Source: Acanthopleura granulata (lineage: Eukaryota; Mollusca; Polyplacophora; Chitonida; Chitonidae). Taken from it: a DNA stretch of 64,000 nucleotides. The stretch lies in NCBI GenBank assembly GCA_016165875.1, contig JABBOT010000016.1:9010946-9074945 (forward strand), given 5' to 3'. A model generated the notes under the pieces. It was given only the letters and a program-made list of their open reading frames with translations, was not told the DNA's origin and searched no databases. Of this stretch, positions 13,501 to 24,261 are shown piece by piece; position 1 is the stretch's first letter; the number at the start of each line of letters is the position of its first letter. The position numbers and the translations under genes were made by a program.

Positions 13501-15956
13501 TCAACAGAGAGACGAAACTGGTGCAGGCAGAACTGGAGTAGCTCAACAGGCATCATGCCTCTCCTCAGGAATTCTTCCATGGCGAGGTCGAAACGCTGCT
13601 GGGACAGATTCACAATGCGTCCAAATGTTTCCTGAAATTTCACCACTTCTTTGAAGTCATGCCGGAAAATGGCCCGCAGCATCTCTACCAAAGTCTCCGG
13701 CCGGTGAAAGACGATTCCATGGAGTTTCGGGTTTTCGTGATACCACACAATTTCGCCTGTGGCATGCAGATATTTGAGTATCGTGGTCAGACTGGCATCC
13801 ATAGACCCACTTATTCCCATCACAGACTGTTTCATGTCAGACATAACCATTTTGAAGATCTCCAGTGTTTGCTCCCATGACAGAATTTTATCAGTCTTGC
13901 TCTGGATCAAAGACAGGAACTTTGCCCAGGCAGCCGGTAATTCCTTTGAGTCTGATCCCTTCATCTTCAGTAGCAAGTCTTCCCTGAAGGATTCTACGCC
14001 TTGCAAATCTTCCGCGCAGCTCACGGTATAGATTTTGTTTGGGAGTTTGATACGCGTGTTCAGCATCCTTTTCAGATGTTCCACGCGCTCCTTGGCGCGC
14101 TCCACTTCGATGTTGGTGAAGCGCCCGGAGTAACTTTCCCTCACCTCTGGGGAGCCCAGCAACTTCTCCAGTCGTTCCAGCTCTGCCCTCATTCCCTGAA
14201 GTTTCTCATTCTCTTCTCGGTGCATTGTCTTTAGAATGTGGTCATTTCCATCTAGGATCTGCTCCTCCAAGCAGAGATCCGCATGCGTCCCGACGACGAT
14301 AACCGACGCGCCTGGCGCCCTGTCTGTGACGGCATCGATCCAGTCACCCACTTGGTAATCGTACGTGTCCGGCGTGAATTTGGAATAGTCAAAAACAACA
14401 ATGTGCAGGGCTTCGGGAGTGAGGAACATATGATGTGCGGCGGAGTAGATGTGGTGGCCCCCAAAGTCCAAGACCTGTACCCTCATGTCAGACTGCGGCT
14501 CCCAGAGATGGCGCTCTAGCACCCAGGTGCGTTCGTGCTCAGCCGTCAGCTTGGAGTAGCCCAGCAGGAGGGCATTTCGTAGGCTGGTCTTGCCTGCCTT
14601 GCTGGCTCCAATCAGGATCATCTTTTTACGATGACTCGCCTCGCTGACTCGAAGCTCCTTTAGGAATTTGAATAATCCTTCCACTCCTTGGTCGCAGATC
14701 TCTTGCGGAGGCTTCTGCAGAAGATTTCCCTGCAGGTACAGTTGCTTGGTAACTGCCAGCTTTTCCAGACGATCAAGAAGAAGTGGCAGAGATTTCAGTT
14801 CATTGCACTGTAAGTTGAGCTCTTCCAAGTTGGACAGCTTATAAATTTTGTCTGGAATTTCTTCCAGCTTGTTGTTGGACAGGACGATTCCCACGAGAGC
14901 TCTGCACTCGCAAATCTCCTTTGGAAGCCACTGCAGCTCGTTCCGACAAATACTGAGGTGTTTCAGATAATGCAGCTTTCGAATTCGGGCCGGGATTTCC
15001 CTCAGGTAGTTCTCGCTCAGTTCCAGCTCCTCCAAATTCTTCAGAAGAAACAGTTCATCCGGAAGTCTGAGCAGAGCGTTTCTTTGCATGATGAAGGCAC
15101 GGAGCTTGGTCAAACCGCTGACCCCGGTTGGAATTTCGGTAAAGTAATTATCGCTCATGTCCAGATGTCGCAATTCTTTCAGACTGAACAGCCCAGGTGG
15201 GATGATGGCCAGCAGCTTCATTGCCCCCGTTAAGTTCAGCGTCTGGAGTCTTGTGCATTTTGAGATTTCTGGCGACACGTGCTTCAGCATGTTGCCCTGA
15301 AGGTTGAGTGTCTGGAGTTTGGTGAGTTCTCCAATGGCGTCTGGAAGCTCCTCGATCTTGTGCCAGCTGAGGTCCAGTTCCACTAGATCTGGCAGCTGAC
15401 AGATGGCGTCGGGGACAGTGATCAGGCCTCCCCGAGGATACCACTTCCCCGACAGGTTCAGACGCTGAAGCCGTTGACAGTTCACCAACTCTTTTGGAAC
15501 ACTTGTCAGTATGTTCCCGCTGAGGTTAAGCTGTCGCAGGTTGACCAGCTCGCCAATTTCTGCCCCGATGAATGACAGGTCGTTCTCGCTGACGTCCAAC
15601 TCCACTAGCTGCGTCAAACGGAACACCGACGAGGGAATCTGCTCCAGGCAGTTAAAGGTCAAGTTGAGCTTCTGTAAATCACGACAATTTGAGAAGGAGT
15701 TTGGAAGTCGATTAAGGTTGTTGCCTGTGGAGTCAAAAATGACCAGACTGGACAGGCTTCCAAGTGCAGTGCCCCCTACTGGGAAAGACATCAGCTTCAT
15801 GAAGGGAAGGTAAAGCTCCTCCAGTTCCAGGGTGTACAGAATCTTGGGAATCCATCCTTTGTACTCTCCTTCTGGTACGCTCAGAATCTGTGCACCCTTC
15901 GAGTTTTGACGCAGGAAGGTCTTCAGCCGTTCCGCGGCTTGGCTTGATGTTCCCAT
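10261..15956 (-). CDS. MFHAS1: MFHAS1-like Roco protein (LRR-Roc-COR) with C-terminal Death domain
   Basis: Three coding exons (15956-12863, 11576-11499, 10565-10261) join in phase 1 and phase 1 to give about 1158 residues. Residues ~30-415 are leucine-rich repeats (recurring LxxLxLxxN). Roc follows, with P-loop GASKAGKTSL at 450-459, DFGGH at 497-501 and THAD at 557-560. A COR domain leads to a C-terminal segment (CPHC, then CPKDEED) resembling the end of vertebrate MFHAS1. Exons 2-3 add a Death domain (~1057-1150: LSYIAANLSYEWEQV, LILWRDKH, DRTDLADTLRERY). Vertebrate MFHAS1, as I recall it, ends without a Death domain, so the symbol marks family only. The chosen start (15954-15956) lies 25 bases after an acceptor; the open frame extends upstream but through that acceptor. 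Roco proteins are GTP-regulated scaffolds. A role in death or immune signalling is inference. There is no kinase domain, so it is not LRRK or DAPK. Confidence 0.88.
10566..11498 (-). other. Intron 3 of the Roco-Death gene
   Basis: The intron is bounded by GTAGGT on the right and TTTGTAG on the left (minus-strand reading). I see no element or coding block inside it. Confidence 0.7.
11499..11576 (-). CDS. MFHAS1: Roco-Death gene, coding exon 2 (linker)
   Basis: This 78-base exon follows the acceptor TCTTTCAG and ends at ATACAG|GTAGGT. It encodes a 25-residue linker (FQDDISTHVKVVADFLQK and then VNAADHT) leading into the Death domain. A weaker internal donor (AGAAG|GTAAAT) is out of phase with exon 3 and is less likely. 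Confidence 0.8.
12074..12340 (-). mobile_element. Near full-length tRNA-type SINE
   Basis: From right to left on the minus strand the copy has a tRNA-like head ('ggcctctgtggctctgtcgg', an A-box-like segment), a B-box-like 'gtgagttcaagacc' (12251-12264), the conserved body ('aaggtctgccagcaacctgc', 'ccaccataatgttg', 'tataagtgaaatattc') and an AAATAAATAAAT tail. Confidence 0.9.
12472..12737 (-). mobile_element. Near full-length tRNA-type SINE
   Basis: A second copy of the same SINE sits about 130 bases from the previous one in the same orientation. The right-hand tRNA-like head is decayed and abuts a C-run (about 12734-12744). The body and T-rich tail are well preserved. Confidence 0.88.
12863..15956 (-). 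CDS. MFHAS1: Roco-Death gene, coding exon 1 (LRR-Roc-COR)
   Basis: The long exon encodes residues 1-1031 plus one base. It ends at ACCAAG|GTAGGG. Reading past the donor gives only six more residues (ending RAANNL) and a stop, whereas splicing to 11576 completes a GAC codon and continues in frame. An unspliced form would be an LRR-Roc-COR protein without the Death domain. Confidence 0.9.
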
Positions 15957-15981
15957 ATTTTCTTCTGACTCATGCACAAAC

Positions 15982-18005
15982 CTGTGGATAGAAACCACAT
16001 AGCCGTGTGAAATTGATGTCAAAAACCAGGCCTTTTTTCTGCTATTAAACACCATCTTCAGTGTGTTTGTTGTTAGTTCAAGTCTAGCTTATGTTGGCTT
16101 TCTCTTCTGCCGTAGATGGGAAGCTCTGGTCATGGGTTACTCTGCCCGGTTTCCTCCCATCGTACGGCTGGCGTTATATAAGTGAAATATTCTTGAGTAC
16201 AGCGTAAAAACCAATCAAATAAACACAAAATAAATAAAATAAAAACCGTCCTAAATTTGTCTACATTCTTTTCACCCATACTGTCAGTATTATTTATGTA
16301 TTCATATTAAACTCGCATAACTCACCTAACTCATGATTTGTTCAGTTAAATGATCAACACAGTAGATAGAGTTATAAGTGATAAACACCAGAGTTCCCAG
16401 AGTACAACATTCCCCTCAAGTTCACATGTTACAGGAGTTAGAAGCTCCAGCGAGACCAGCAAGAGCCACATTACAGCTGCTTGAGCTGCGGTGGGTAGAA
16501 TACTTGGCCTTATGTAGGCAAATGACCATTTGATTAATATACAACTCATATACCCTAATTCCTATAAAGAGTAACTTTTAATAATCTCAGCGCAATTTAT
16601 GCATTTTTTTTAATTAGAAGAAAAAAACTACATTGCTTGGATGGGTTGGCCAATTTTAGAGCTTCATAAAGAAGTATAATTTTAAGAGTCCACAAGAATA
16701 ATACACTTAAAGAGTATTTGCATAAACATCTTGTAACCATGCAAAAATCTTGAAGAACTACAATAAGTACCTATATGAGGTTAAGGATGCTGGAACAACA
16801 CAACAGTCAAATTAAATAGCCAAAATTTTCTTATTTCACATTTTAATTGTCCATTTTCTATTCCTTTCCTCATGTAAAGATGAAAATCAAACTGTAAATA
16901 CCTTAAATTTGACAAAAAGTATAACTTGTTGTTCAGGCAAATGTGTTTTCTTAGTTAACCCTTATTAGAGGCATTACCTCATGTGAATAGACATGCCTCC
17001 TGCTAACACTTGTGTTTGGATAAAAGACAATAGGCAATAAAGACAGTGGTTGTATAAATAACTAAGAATGAAGCCTTCTAAAATAATGTGCACAATGGAA
17101 ATCATACATATTACAATCTTGTACATCAAGGCTTCAGTCGCTGTCATTGTGACTTGAATATTACTGCTCGTTTGACAATGACTTGCGGTCTGATTTTATG
17201 AGAGACAGGATTGGGTGGTTGGGCCAAGAGCCATCAAAACAACTTTATACTGGATGTTTACTTAAAACTTGCCACTTGTAACTGGCTGTGGGATTCTCAA
17301 AACTTCTTATTTATGGTAGCAAATATGATTACCATGAAGGCCTAACTTGTACTATCAGATTACATCCAAAAAATGGTTCAGCCTGCCACTACCTAATTTC
17401 TTAACCTTTCCACCTGTAACAAGAGAGTTCTTACTACATGTACCAGTATATAAAAGATGTTGCACAACCAAATCTGACGGCTGAAAATATCGTAGCAATC
17501 TACATGTAGTAAATTTTGGATGCAATGAATGAGAGGGTTTAAATTGATCTGTCAATTTCCAAGCATCTGAGAACAACAAGCTGTTGGGGCTTACGTAGCC
17601 CCTCAGGCAATGATCTGTTGATAGTACCTTTGGACGCCCTGTTTTCAAATTCAAGTCTTGTACATTCAAGTCAGAAAATTCTTACTACCCAAACTAGACA
17701 TTCCACATCAATATGTAGACTGCAAATTTATTAAGATGTTTTCTCTCAAACTATGCTTAATGATATGAGTACAATGTATTCTGTAAGTGGCACTTTCATC
17801 ACAAATGTGCATGTCGAGTGCTGAATTCTACAAATGTCTGATAATGCACCATGATTTATAGTGTCGAATGTTGAAAACAACGGAGCCACCGTTGTTGTTG
17901 TTGTTGTTGTTTTGGTATCGTACACAATCAAGTCAACCTCAACCTCCTTCCAAGGGCTTCCCAGAAAGCTTAGCTTTGCCGCACGCATAGGTCACTTTCT
18001 CTTAC
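15982..18005 (-). other. Probable intron 1 of the Roco-Death gene, in the 5' UTR
   Basis: On the minus strand a strong donor GAAAG|GTAAGAG (18006/18005) and the acceptor TATCCACAG (15982) would bound this intron. It holds a SINE fragment (16131-16240), a GTT microsatellite near 17893-17912 and no recognised coding block. Confidence 0.5.
16131..16240 (+). mobile_element. SINE fragment, opposite orientation
   Basis: The blocks 'ctctgcccggtttcctccca', 'tataagtgaaatattcttga' and 'caatcaaataaacacaaaat' appear in plus orientation. The tRNA head and first half are missing. Confidence 0.8.
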
Positions 18006-18160
18006 CTTTCAAATTATACTAAATTATCTTCAGTCTCTGTCGCCGCAAACATTGCCATGGCTAACATCTTTTCATATCGTACAACATCTGTAATTCCTTG
18101 TTTTTCTTGCCTTAGTTATTTATGTTTGATCCATAAATGCCATCAGCCATATTTGATGAC
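18006..18160 (-). other. Probable non-coding first exon of the Roco-Death gene
   Basis: This minus-strand segment lies between a promoter-like block and a strong donor (GAAAG|GTAAGAG). Its ATGs start only short frames that stop before the donor, which fits a 5' UTR exon spliced to the acceptor at 15982. The transcription start is a guess from motif positions. Confidence 0.45.
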
Positions 18161-18215
18161 GGTACTTCCGGGGCATCCCCTTGACGTCAGAGCGCGCGGG
18201 AATTCCCTGTAAACT
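18140..18215 (-). promoter_or_regulatory. TATA-less promoter-like block: ETS, CRE and YY1-like sites
   Basis: In a locally CpG-rich patch a full CRE (TGACGTCA, 18182-18189), an ETS-type CCGGAAGT (minus strand, 18164-18171) and a YY1-like ATGGC (minus strand, 18146-18150) occur in that order. This is a common arrangement in animal TATA-less promoters. It sits just upstream of the proposed UTR exon. Function is inferred from motifs and position only. Confidence 0.45.
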
Positions 18216-19122
18216 TTTGTGACTCATGCCAGTCGAGGCGTGTGTGTGTGCCTTGGTCTTAACTCATTGAATGAATAAAGTGTATAGAAAGAATGAAATG
18301 TATGGAAGTGCGAGTATTTGTGTAAAACTATAAAATTTAAAATAAAATGTGTAATCGGATTTTAATGACTTGCCAGAGAAATGCCGGTTGAATTATGGAG
18401 GTACATACTGCCATTGTATGAGGCCTGGCAGTGTACTAACCAGACTTCCCTGTATAGCTTTACAGCGTACATAGATAACAAGAGCCAGGTGTTACAAGTG
18501 TCGTCATACTCTATGTGCCCACGTTTATATAACTGGCAGTATATTCTGAAGACTTACTGGGTCTGTATACATAGGTTCACGTGTGCCGGTAGGAGGCCTG
18601 CACTATATATCTACGATGCCCTAAACGCGAAATAAACCGAGAACTTATGATCACATTGCGAAATTCCACTACAAGATAAAATTCTGGCTTCGTACTTTAT
18701 CTTTTGATCTCATCAGATAGCGTAATGATTGTATACAGATATAGCATAAAATGTGATAACTTAATGTTACTTAATGTTACTGAACATGGATGTTAATCTC
18801 AGGACGTCGTGGATATTTTGATAGCTGACAAAAGAGTGAGTGCTTAGGGTGTAACGTCCTACTTAACAATGTCTCAGTGAAATAACGACAAGGAGTACTT
18901 CTGGTGTGTTCATATAGTGTGTCTTCTTGTGGCAGGGCGAGTCCATACGGCCAAAGTGCTGCCGCCAATGGAACATCAAGCCGAAGACACCAGACATGAC
19001 ATCCCATCCAGTCACATTATACTCACACTCACACCGACCAGTCTTGTTTCCTTGCTCTAATCTCTCAATGCTGAGCGTCAAGCGAGGCAGCAACAGGTAC
19101 CATTTTTAAAGTCTTTGGTATG
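18216..19122. other. Intergenic DNA between the two genes, first part
   Basis: An 84-codon open frame on the plus strand (18381-18635) starts about 170 bases from the promoter-like block. It has no recognised domain and could be chance. Nothing else is recognised. Confidence 0.4.
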
Positions 19123-19195
19123 ACTCCATCCTGGGCTCGAACCTGGATTTGCCGACATCGAGGAGGGCGCTCTAACCACTAGAACACGCTGATGG
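19123..19195 (-). pseudogene. tRNA-like relic (tRNA pseudogene or SINE head)
   Basis: On the minus strand an A-box-like 'ctagtggttagag' (about 19170-19183) and a B-box-like 'ggttcgagccc' (about 19132-19143) have tRNA spacing. The T arm pairs except for one A-A mismatch. The acceptor stem does not pair, so this is not an intact tRNA gene. Confidence 0.4.
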
Positions 19196-19227
19196 AAGAA
19201 GTTGGACTGAGAATTATGTATATATTA

Positions 19228-19326
19228 TTATTTATTTATTATTTATTTATTTAATTGATTGGTGTTTTACGCCGTACTCAAGATTATTTCCCTCATACGA
19301 CGGCGGTCAGCATTATGGTGGGAGGA
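19228..19326 (-). mobile_element. SINE tail fragment
   Basis: The tail ('atttatttatttaattgatt'), 'ggtgttttacgccgtactca' and 'cagcattatggtgggagga' match the common SINE; the copy then stops abruptly before the central body. Confidence 0.85.
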
Positions 19327-20282
19327 TATGTGTCATTATAAACATGCCTAAATATACAGGTACATTTATGTAGGTAGCTATACGGGTAGGTGTATATCGA
19401 CCCACATTGTTTGTACTATCCTGACGGCCATGTATATCACTTACTTTTCTCTGTATGTAAGAGTTCATATACATGTACGCCTACATGCATCAGTTAATAT
19501 TCGCGCATAGGCCAATATATGGCACCTACAAAGTTTACTGCTCAGAATTTTATTGACTTTTTATGCTTTTTTTTATTTTCTTTTTTTGATATAATATAAT
19601 ACAGTGAAATTCACACACAATTAAGAAAGTATATATTGAAAATATTTTTGAGTTTGTCATTAATCAGATTTTCATTGGATTTTCTCAAGGCACGATATGA
19701 GATACACCAAGGTAGTTAATCAACGGCGACAAAAAGAATCATTATTTTGCGGGCTTTTATTTGTCTGCATGCTTGGGGTTCATTTTACGAAGAGGGTGTA
19801 ACGCTATATCAAACGTAGCTCCCATGGTCACGTATCTCTACACTACTAGTCGTCATGACAATTACTTTTGGCATAACTTAAAGCCTGTTTGTAAAAGGAC
19901 ACCACTGCCTGTCTGTGTGTCTGTCTGTCTGTCACCAGCTTTACAGAAAAGGTTCAGGACGCTGTTTTCTATAAAATTTGATACTTGGACAGCTTCAGGC
20001 TACAGTCCGTTATACTATTTTGGCGCCGACCCGAATCTTCGTCTGGGTCCAGGACATGTTGAACGTTGGTTTCATTTCATTTTAGTGGTGATTAACATCT
20101 CTTTTTGCACCAAGGGTTTTAAAAAATCTATGTTCTACATCCCTCTCAGCTATGTGTACGGTGCAACTGCTCGCAGAGTACGGTTGCCCCTCCGTCTGTA
20201 CGTCAGTTGACGCGTACATTTAGCTGTAGCATAACTGTGGGCTCTCGGAGTGCATAACTTCTTCTTTCGCAAAAACATATTT
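19327..20282. other. Intergenic DNA, possible dispersed-repeat remnants
   Basis: A 149-codon plus-strand frame (19761-20210) contains a short GTCT repeat and no recognisable domain. Its composition looks like dispersed repeat rather than a gene. Confidence 0.35.
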
Positions 20283-20402
20283 CATTACATCCGTTATTTG
20301 AGGGATGACGGGTTCAAGCTGCATTTTCGTCGATCTAACGGATCAGTCCGTTATCAGAAACGGATTCATTGATTACGATGTAGGGATTAATCCGTTAAAT
20401 GG
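20283..20402 (+). repeat. Dispersed repeat copy, partner at 278-398
   Basis: The copy carries the 'ccgttatttgagggatgacgg' and 'cgttatcagaaacggattca' blocks in the same order as the reverse complement of 278-398. Confidence 0.4.
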
Positions 20403-20587
20403 ACAAAAATGCACAGGAAGATATTTTTTTGAGGGTAGTATTGTCATTTAAACCGTATTTATATATACATATTTTTAATAAGTTCGATGCTGTACACAGT
20501 ACTCAAGACGATTCCGATGATGGTAAACTTTGTAAACCGTAGGAGAAAGAGTAACATAACTGTCGCAAAGACATTCAAATCTTTTAA

Positions 20588-20836
20588 TTTCTTTATTTAT
20601 CTGACATTTGTTCAATCCATATTGAATTTTTCACTTACATGATGGCGGTCAGTTTACAGGTGGAGGAAACGGATGTCACCCAGTTAAACCGGTGACATTT
20701 GGTAAGTGACTGACCAACTTGCCCACATGTGAGGCATAGCTAGAAGTCTACATTATAGTGGAGGCAAACAAGTGGGCACGTCACCACGCATTCAATTGCT
20801 CTGATGTTTAGCCATATCAAGCCTCCTGGCTAAAAA
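20588..20836 (-). mobile_element. Second SINE-like family, related tail
   Basis: The left half resembles the common SINE tail ('cacttacatgatggcggtca', 'ggtggaggaaacgg'). The right half differs ('cccacatgtgaggcatagct', then 'gtggaggcaaacaagtgggc' and 'ctctgatgtttagccata') and matches the tandem unit at 22050-22204. It looks like a distinct or composite family. Confidence 0.5.
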
Positions 20837-22049
20837 TAATGAAGAAATTGACAAAAAATAGGGCGAATATGGGATAAATATAGGGAGTAAATAGAGGTTA
20901 AATCAATGAAAGCTGCTCTTCGGGGACATCATGGCTTTGCATGAATCATACTAGAACTAAGAGAGCTTTGTGCAATGAAAAGTGTAGTTGGCGTACTGAC
21001 ACATATGGATGAACGAGCAATGATTTACACACGTTTGATTTACATGTACCCTCACAATACCATTTTCATATTCATTGTGTTGCAGGACAAAATATGTTGT
21101 TGTAACTGTTTGTCTGGAGCTACAGCCTAACTTATGAGGACGAGGGGAAGAAGAGAGCAGTTTGGATTGATTGGGGGAAGGGGATCTAAAGATACGGAAC
21201 CACTATCCCAGGCCTACAGACGAGGGTCCAGGGGCCGCCTAGGCCCCGAAAGCTCCTATTTTTTCAGTTAGCCAGAGACATGCAATTTCAGGTGATGAAA
21301 AACATAAATAAACTGAATTTTGTTTCTTTCATCAGCAAAAGTGAAAACTTGCGTTTAGTGTTGGTTTGTTACCATAACAGCGGAATTAACAGTGTGTATA
21401 TGTGTCTAGCTTGTTTGAAATGCGCATTTCAGCGCTGTTATAATAACATACAAGTTGTTTGCGCAAGCTTCCCTGCCGCCTCTCCGCCAAAGCTTCTCCA
21501 ACCCATGGTAAAAGGAGGAGACTGTGAAGAAGTCTTCACCTGGTGAAAAGTGTAAAGTTCATGGCAGTGTACTGCTTTCATACCCAATGAAAACTTTAAA
21601 GTGCATGTACAAATACTAAAATAATACGAAGACAATCCTATGGGACAAAGCTAACATCTTGGCTCAAAAGGATTTATGATGAATAACACTATTTAACTTC
21701 TGTAACTGAGGATTTCTAAAAACAAACACAAGATCTTCGGCTGTATCCATAAAATTTGTCTGGTGTGGCGAGATAATATTCCTTATTTGATGCCGAATCA
21801 GGCAGATTTCAGGTCGAGGTCAGGTATTTATGCCGGGATGACGTCAAGAGCATTTGAAAGGGCAGCGTCACGTGCAGATACAAGTCAGCAATTAGTGACG
21901 TCATGTGTTCATGCTTAACCTAACACCAGGCAAAGTGGAAAACACAGGGCAGTTTTATTTCTGTATTCTCCGACGAAATGTACAACTTCAGTTTTAATAC
22001 ACTGCAATTTTATTTCACTGTTTAGGGAAGCAATTAAGAAAGCTATGTC
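20837..22049. other. Intergenic DNA, nothing recognised
   Basis: No coding block, RNA gene or clear repeat is seen. Confidence 0.4.
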
Positions 22050-22204
22050 TAGATGTCTACACTATACTGGAGGAAGACAAGTGGGCAGGTCACAAGGCAT
22101 TCAACTACTCTGGTCTTTAGCCATGTCTACATATCTACACTATACTGGAGACAGACAAGCAAGCAGGTCACAACGCTTTCAACTACTCTGGTATTTAGCC
22201 ACAG
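22050..22204 (-). repeat. Two tandem copies of the right half of the second SINE-like family
   Basis: Two direct copies of about 76 bases each contain 'tctacactatactggag', 'caggtcacaa' and 'caactactctgg'. They match the right part of the element at 20588-20836. Confidence 0.65.
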
Positions 22205-24261
22205 CCGAGTCAGCCTGAGCTGGATTCCAACTGGCATACGATCTGATTCTGAGTGAACATCGAGTCGATGTAGTTTGCAGAAGAAATCCATTAGATCTCT
22301 ATACCCCTACATTTGAGCGTATCTGTATCCTATTTCATGGAATATCCTTGAGAGCATATGTGGTAGTCCAGTATCCGTTGAATGCTTTAATGGTCTATTG
22401 GTGAGCTGAATCGCCCTGCACTGGGTGTAGACTCAAAGCGGCAGAGAATCGATCAGTCCTTCACTTGACTGGATTAAGATGGAATGGTTGTGTATGTATA
22501 AGGTTTGTTTGTTCTTTTTACTTTCTTATGAACTGCTCATGTTAGACAATCAGGTAAGACAACAACAAGAGAGAAAGGAAAAAGAAATACCTTGATGGAA
22601 TGATAATAATGGTTTAATAAACATTTCGCCCAAAAATAACAAAGGAACATCGATGAATAATATAACTGTCACAATAACTGTAGAAAACTTGCTTTGTAGC
22701 TTCTAAACTTTGGCCACTTCAGTATACTTGGTTGTGTTTCACATTGGGGAGGCACTTGAAGCAGATGTTTATTTTTACAAAATGTCAACAATACCTTAAT
22801 ATCATAACAATATTGATGGTGATGATGATGATAATAATAATAATGGCAGACCATATTGTTCAAGAATACTGCAAAAAAACACCGGTGTGACAGAAAAGAT
22901 GCACATAATTCGTCTAAAGAATATGATGTAACATATACAGAAAGCCAATGTGATAGATCAGGACGATGCTCTCCACATAGCGTCAGTGACCACCATTGGG
23001 AATCCCAACAATCACGGATAAGCCGGTCTCTCAGTGCGCTTTTGATTGGCGGCAATACACTTAATTACAGTATCACCTGGCTAGGCTCATAAATATGCAT
23101 GTACAACTTTTAAATTTCTTTTACAATACTCTGGCTTTCGACAATGACCACGTTGTTATTGGCATCTTCAAAGTTCATTATACAAGAAAAAAATGAGAGT
23201 TTATTTGAACATTCAACGACATAAAAATAACATCTGTAGAGAAGCATTTCCAGTGCTCAGACAGTGACAGACAATGTTGTCTTCTTCACTCAAAGCATTT
23301 TTAGATTTTCCTCACAACCTCAGACGTAATATAACTATGAGATGAAACATTCGAGCAGATGTCACGCAGACACGCACAAAAAACATGGCTTTTATTTTGA
23401 TGGCAGCGTTTCAAGTAACCATTTTCTGGCCGAATGTTCTGATGTCTCTCACGATATACAAAGAAAACAGCCAAAAGCGACAGAGCAAAGATGGTTCAGT
23501 CAAAACCTTTTCCGTAAGCTTAACCGGACAATGTACAAAGCAACACTTTACCTTTTCAATTTCACATAAAGAAACATTGGTATGGTATGCTTGTACAAAT
23601 AACACCAAAAGCACATCATAGCTTTAGTAACAAAAGAAAAGAAAACCTTTCGAACAACAGGGAAATGTTCAACGGGGTGGGGGTGTGACTATCGGGGCGT
23701 TCTGAATCAGTACCTCAATGCTACGGACAGTTAACACAATGAATATGTCACAATTTTACATCGCTGAAACCTCCAGCGAATGTCAGTGTTTGAAAATACA
23801 GGACTGATCGCTTTCTTGTCACAAATGAGTCCAGTTGCTGAACAGTTCTTAAGATCTTGATCAGTACATGAAAGTCTGAAACGATCACAAAACTCAGGCC
23901 TACGACAGAGAACTAATTAAGGTAGCGCCCAAAGCATGAGAAAAACTCCACGACGGTCGAATCACAATATATAACTGTACAATAGGAAATTGTCCCCATG
24001 GATCCGTTGTACACGCTGAATGTGAGTGTTTTTACATGCCTGTCTGGGGAACGTGATGTCCTCCTCTTCGTTCGGAGGTCTTTGGCTTTGTTTTGGGCTT
24101 GCTTTTTTGTTGTTTGTATTTTTGCAATTTTCTGTTACCTTCCAGTTTCTAGCGCAGTTATGGCAACGTCATGAAGACCATATTGCAGTCATGTTGTGGC
24201 GAGCAAACAAAACAGCGAGTTTAAACAGCAATAGTCAATCTTCAAACGACAAGCGTTGTTG
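22205..24261. other. Intergenic DNA, nothing recognised
   Basis: A short GAT/AAT simple repeat is present near 22815-22845. A 128-codon minus-strand frame at 22669-23055 includes translated simple repeat (poly-Tyr, poly-His) and is not accepted as a gene. Confidence 0.4.

Noticed and set aside
13000..15813. Many plus-strand frames of 70-126 codons opposite the Roco exon
   Set aside because: They are antisense shadows of the long GC-richer coding exon.
17746..17988. 80-codon minus frame considered as an N-terminal exon of the Roco gene
   Set aside because: It includes a translated GTT repeat and lies after the strong donor at 18006, so it is better explained as intron.
22669..23055. 128-codon minus frame starting MPPIKSALRDRL
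   Set aside because: Its second half is translated simple repeat (Tyr and His runs) and no family was recognised.
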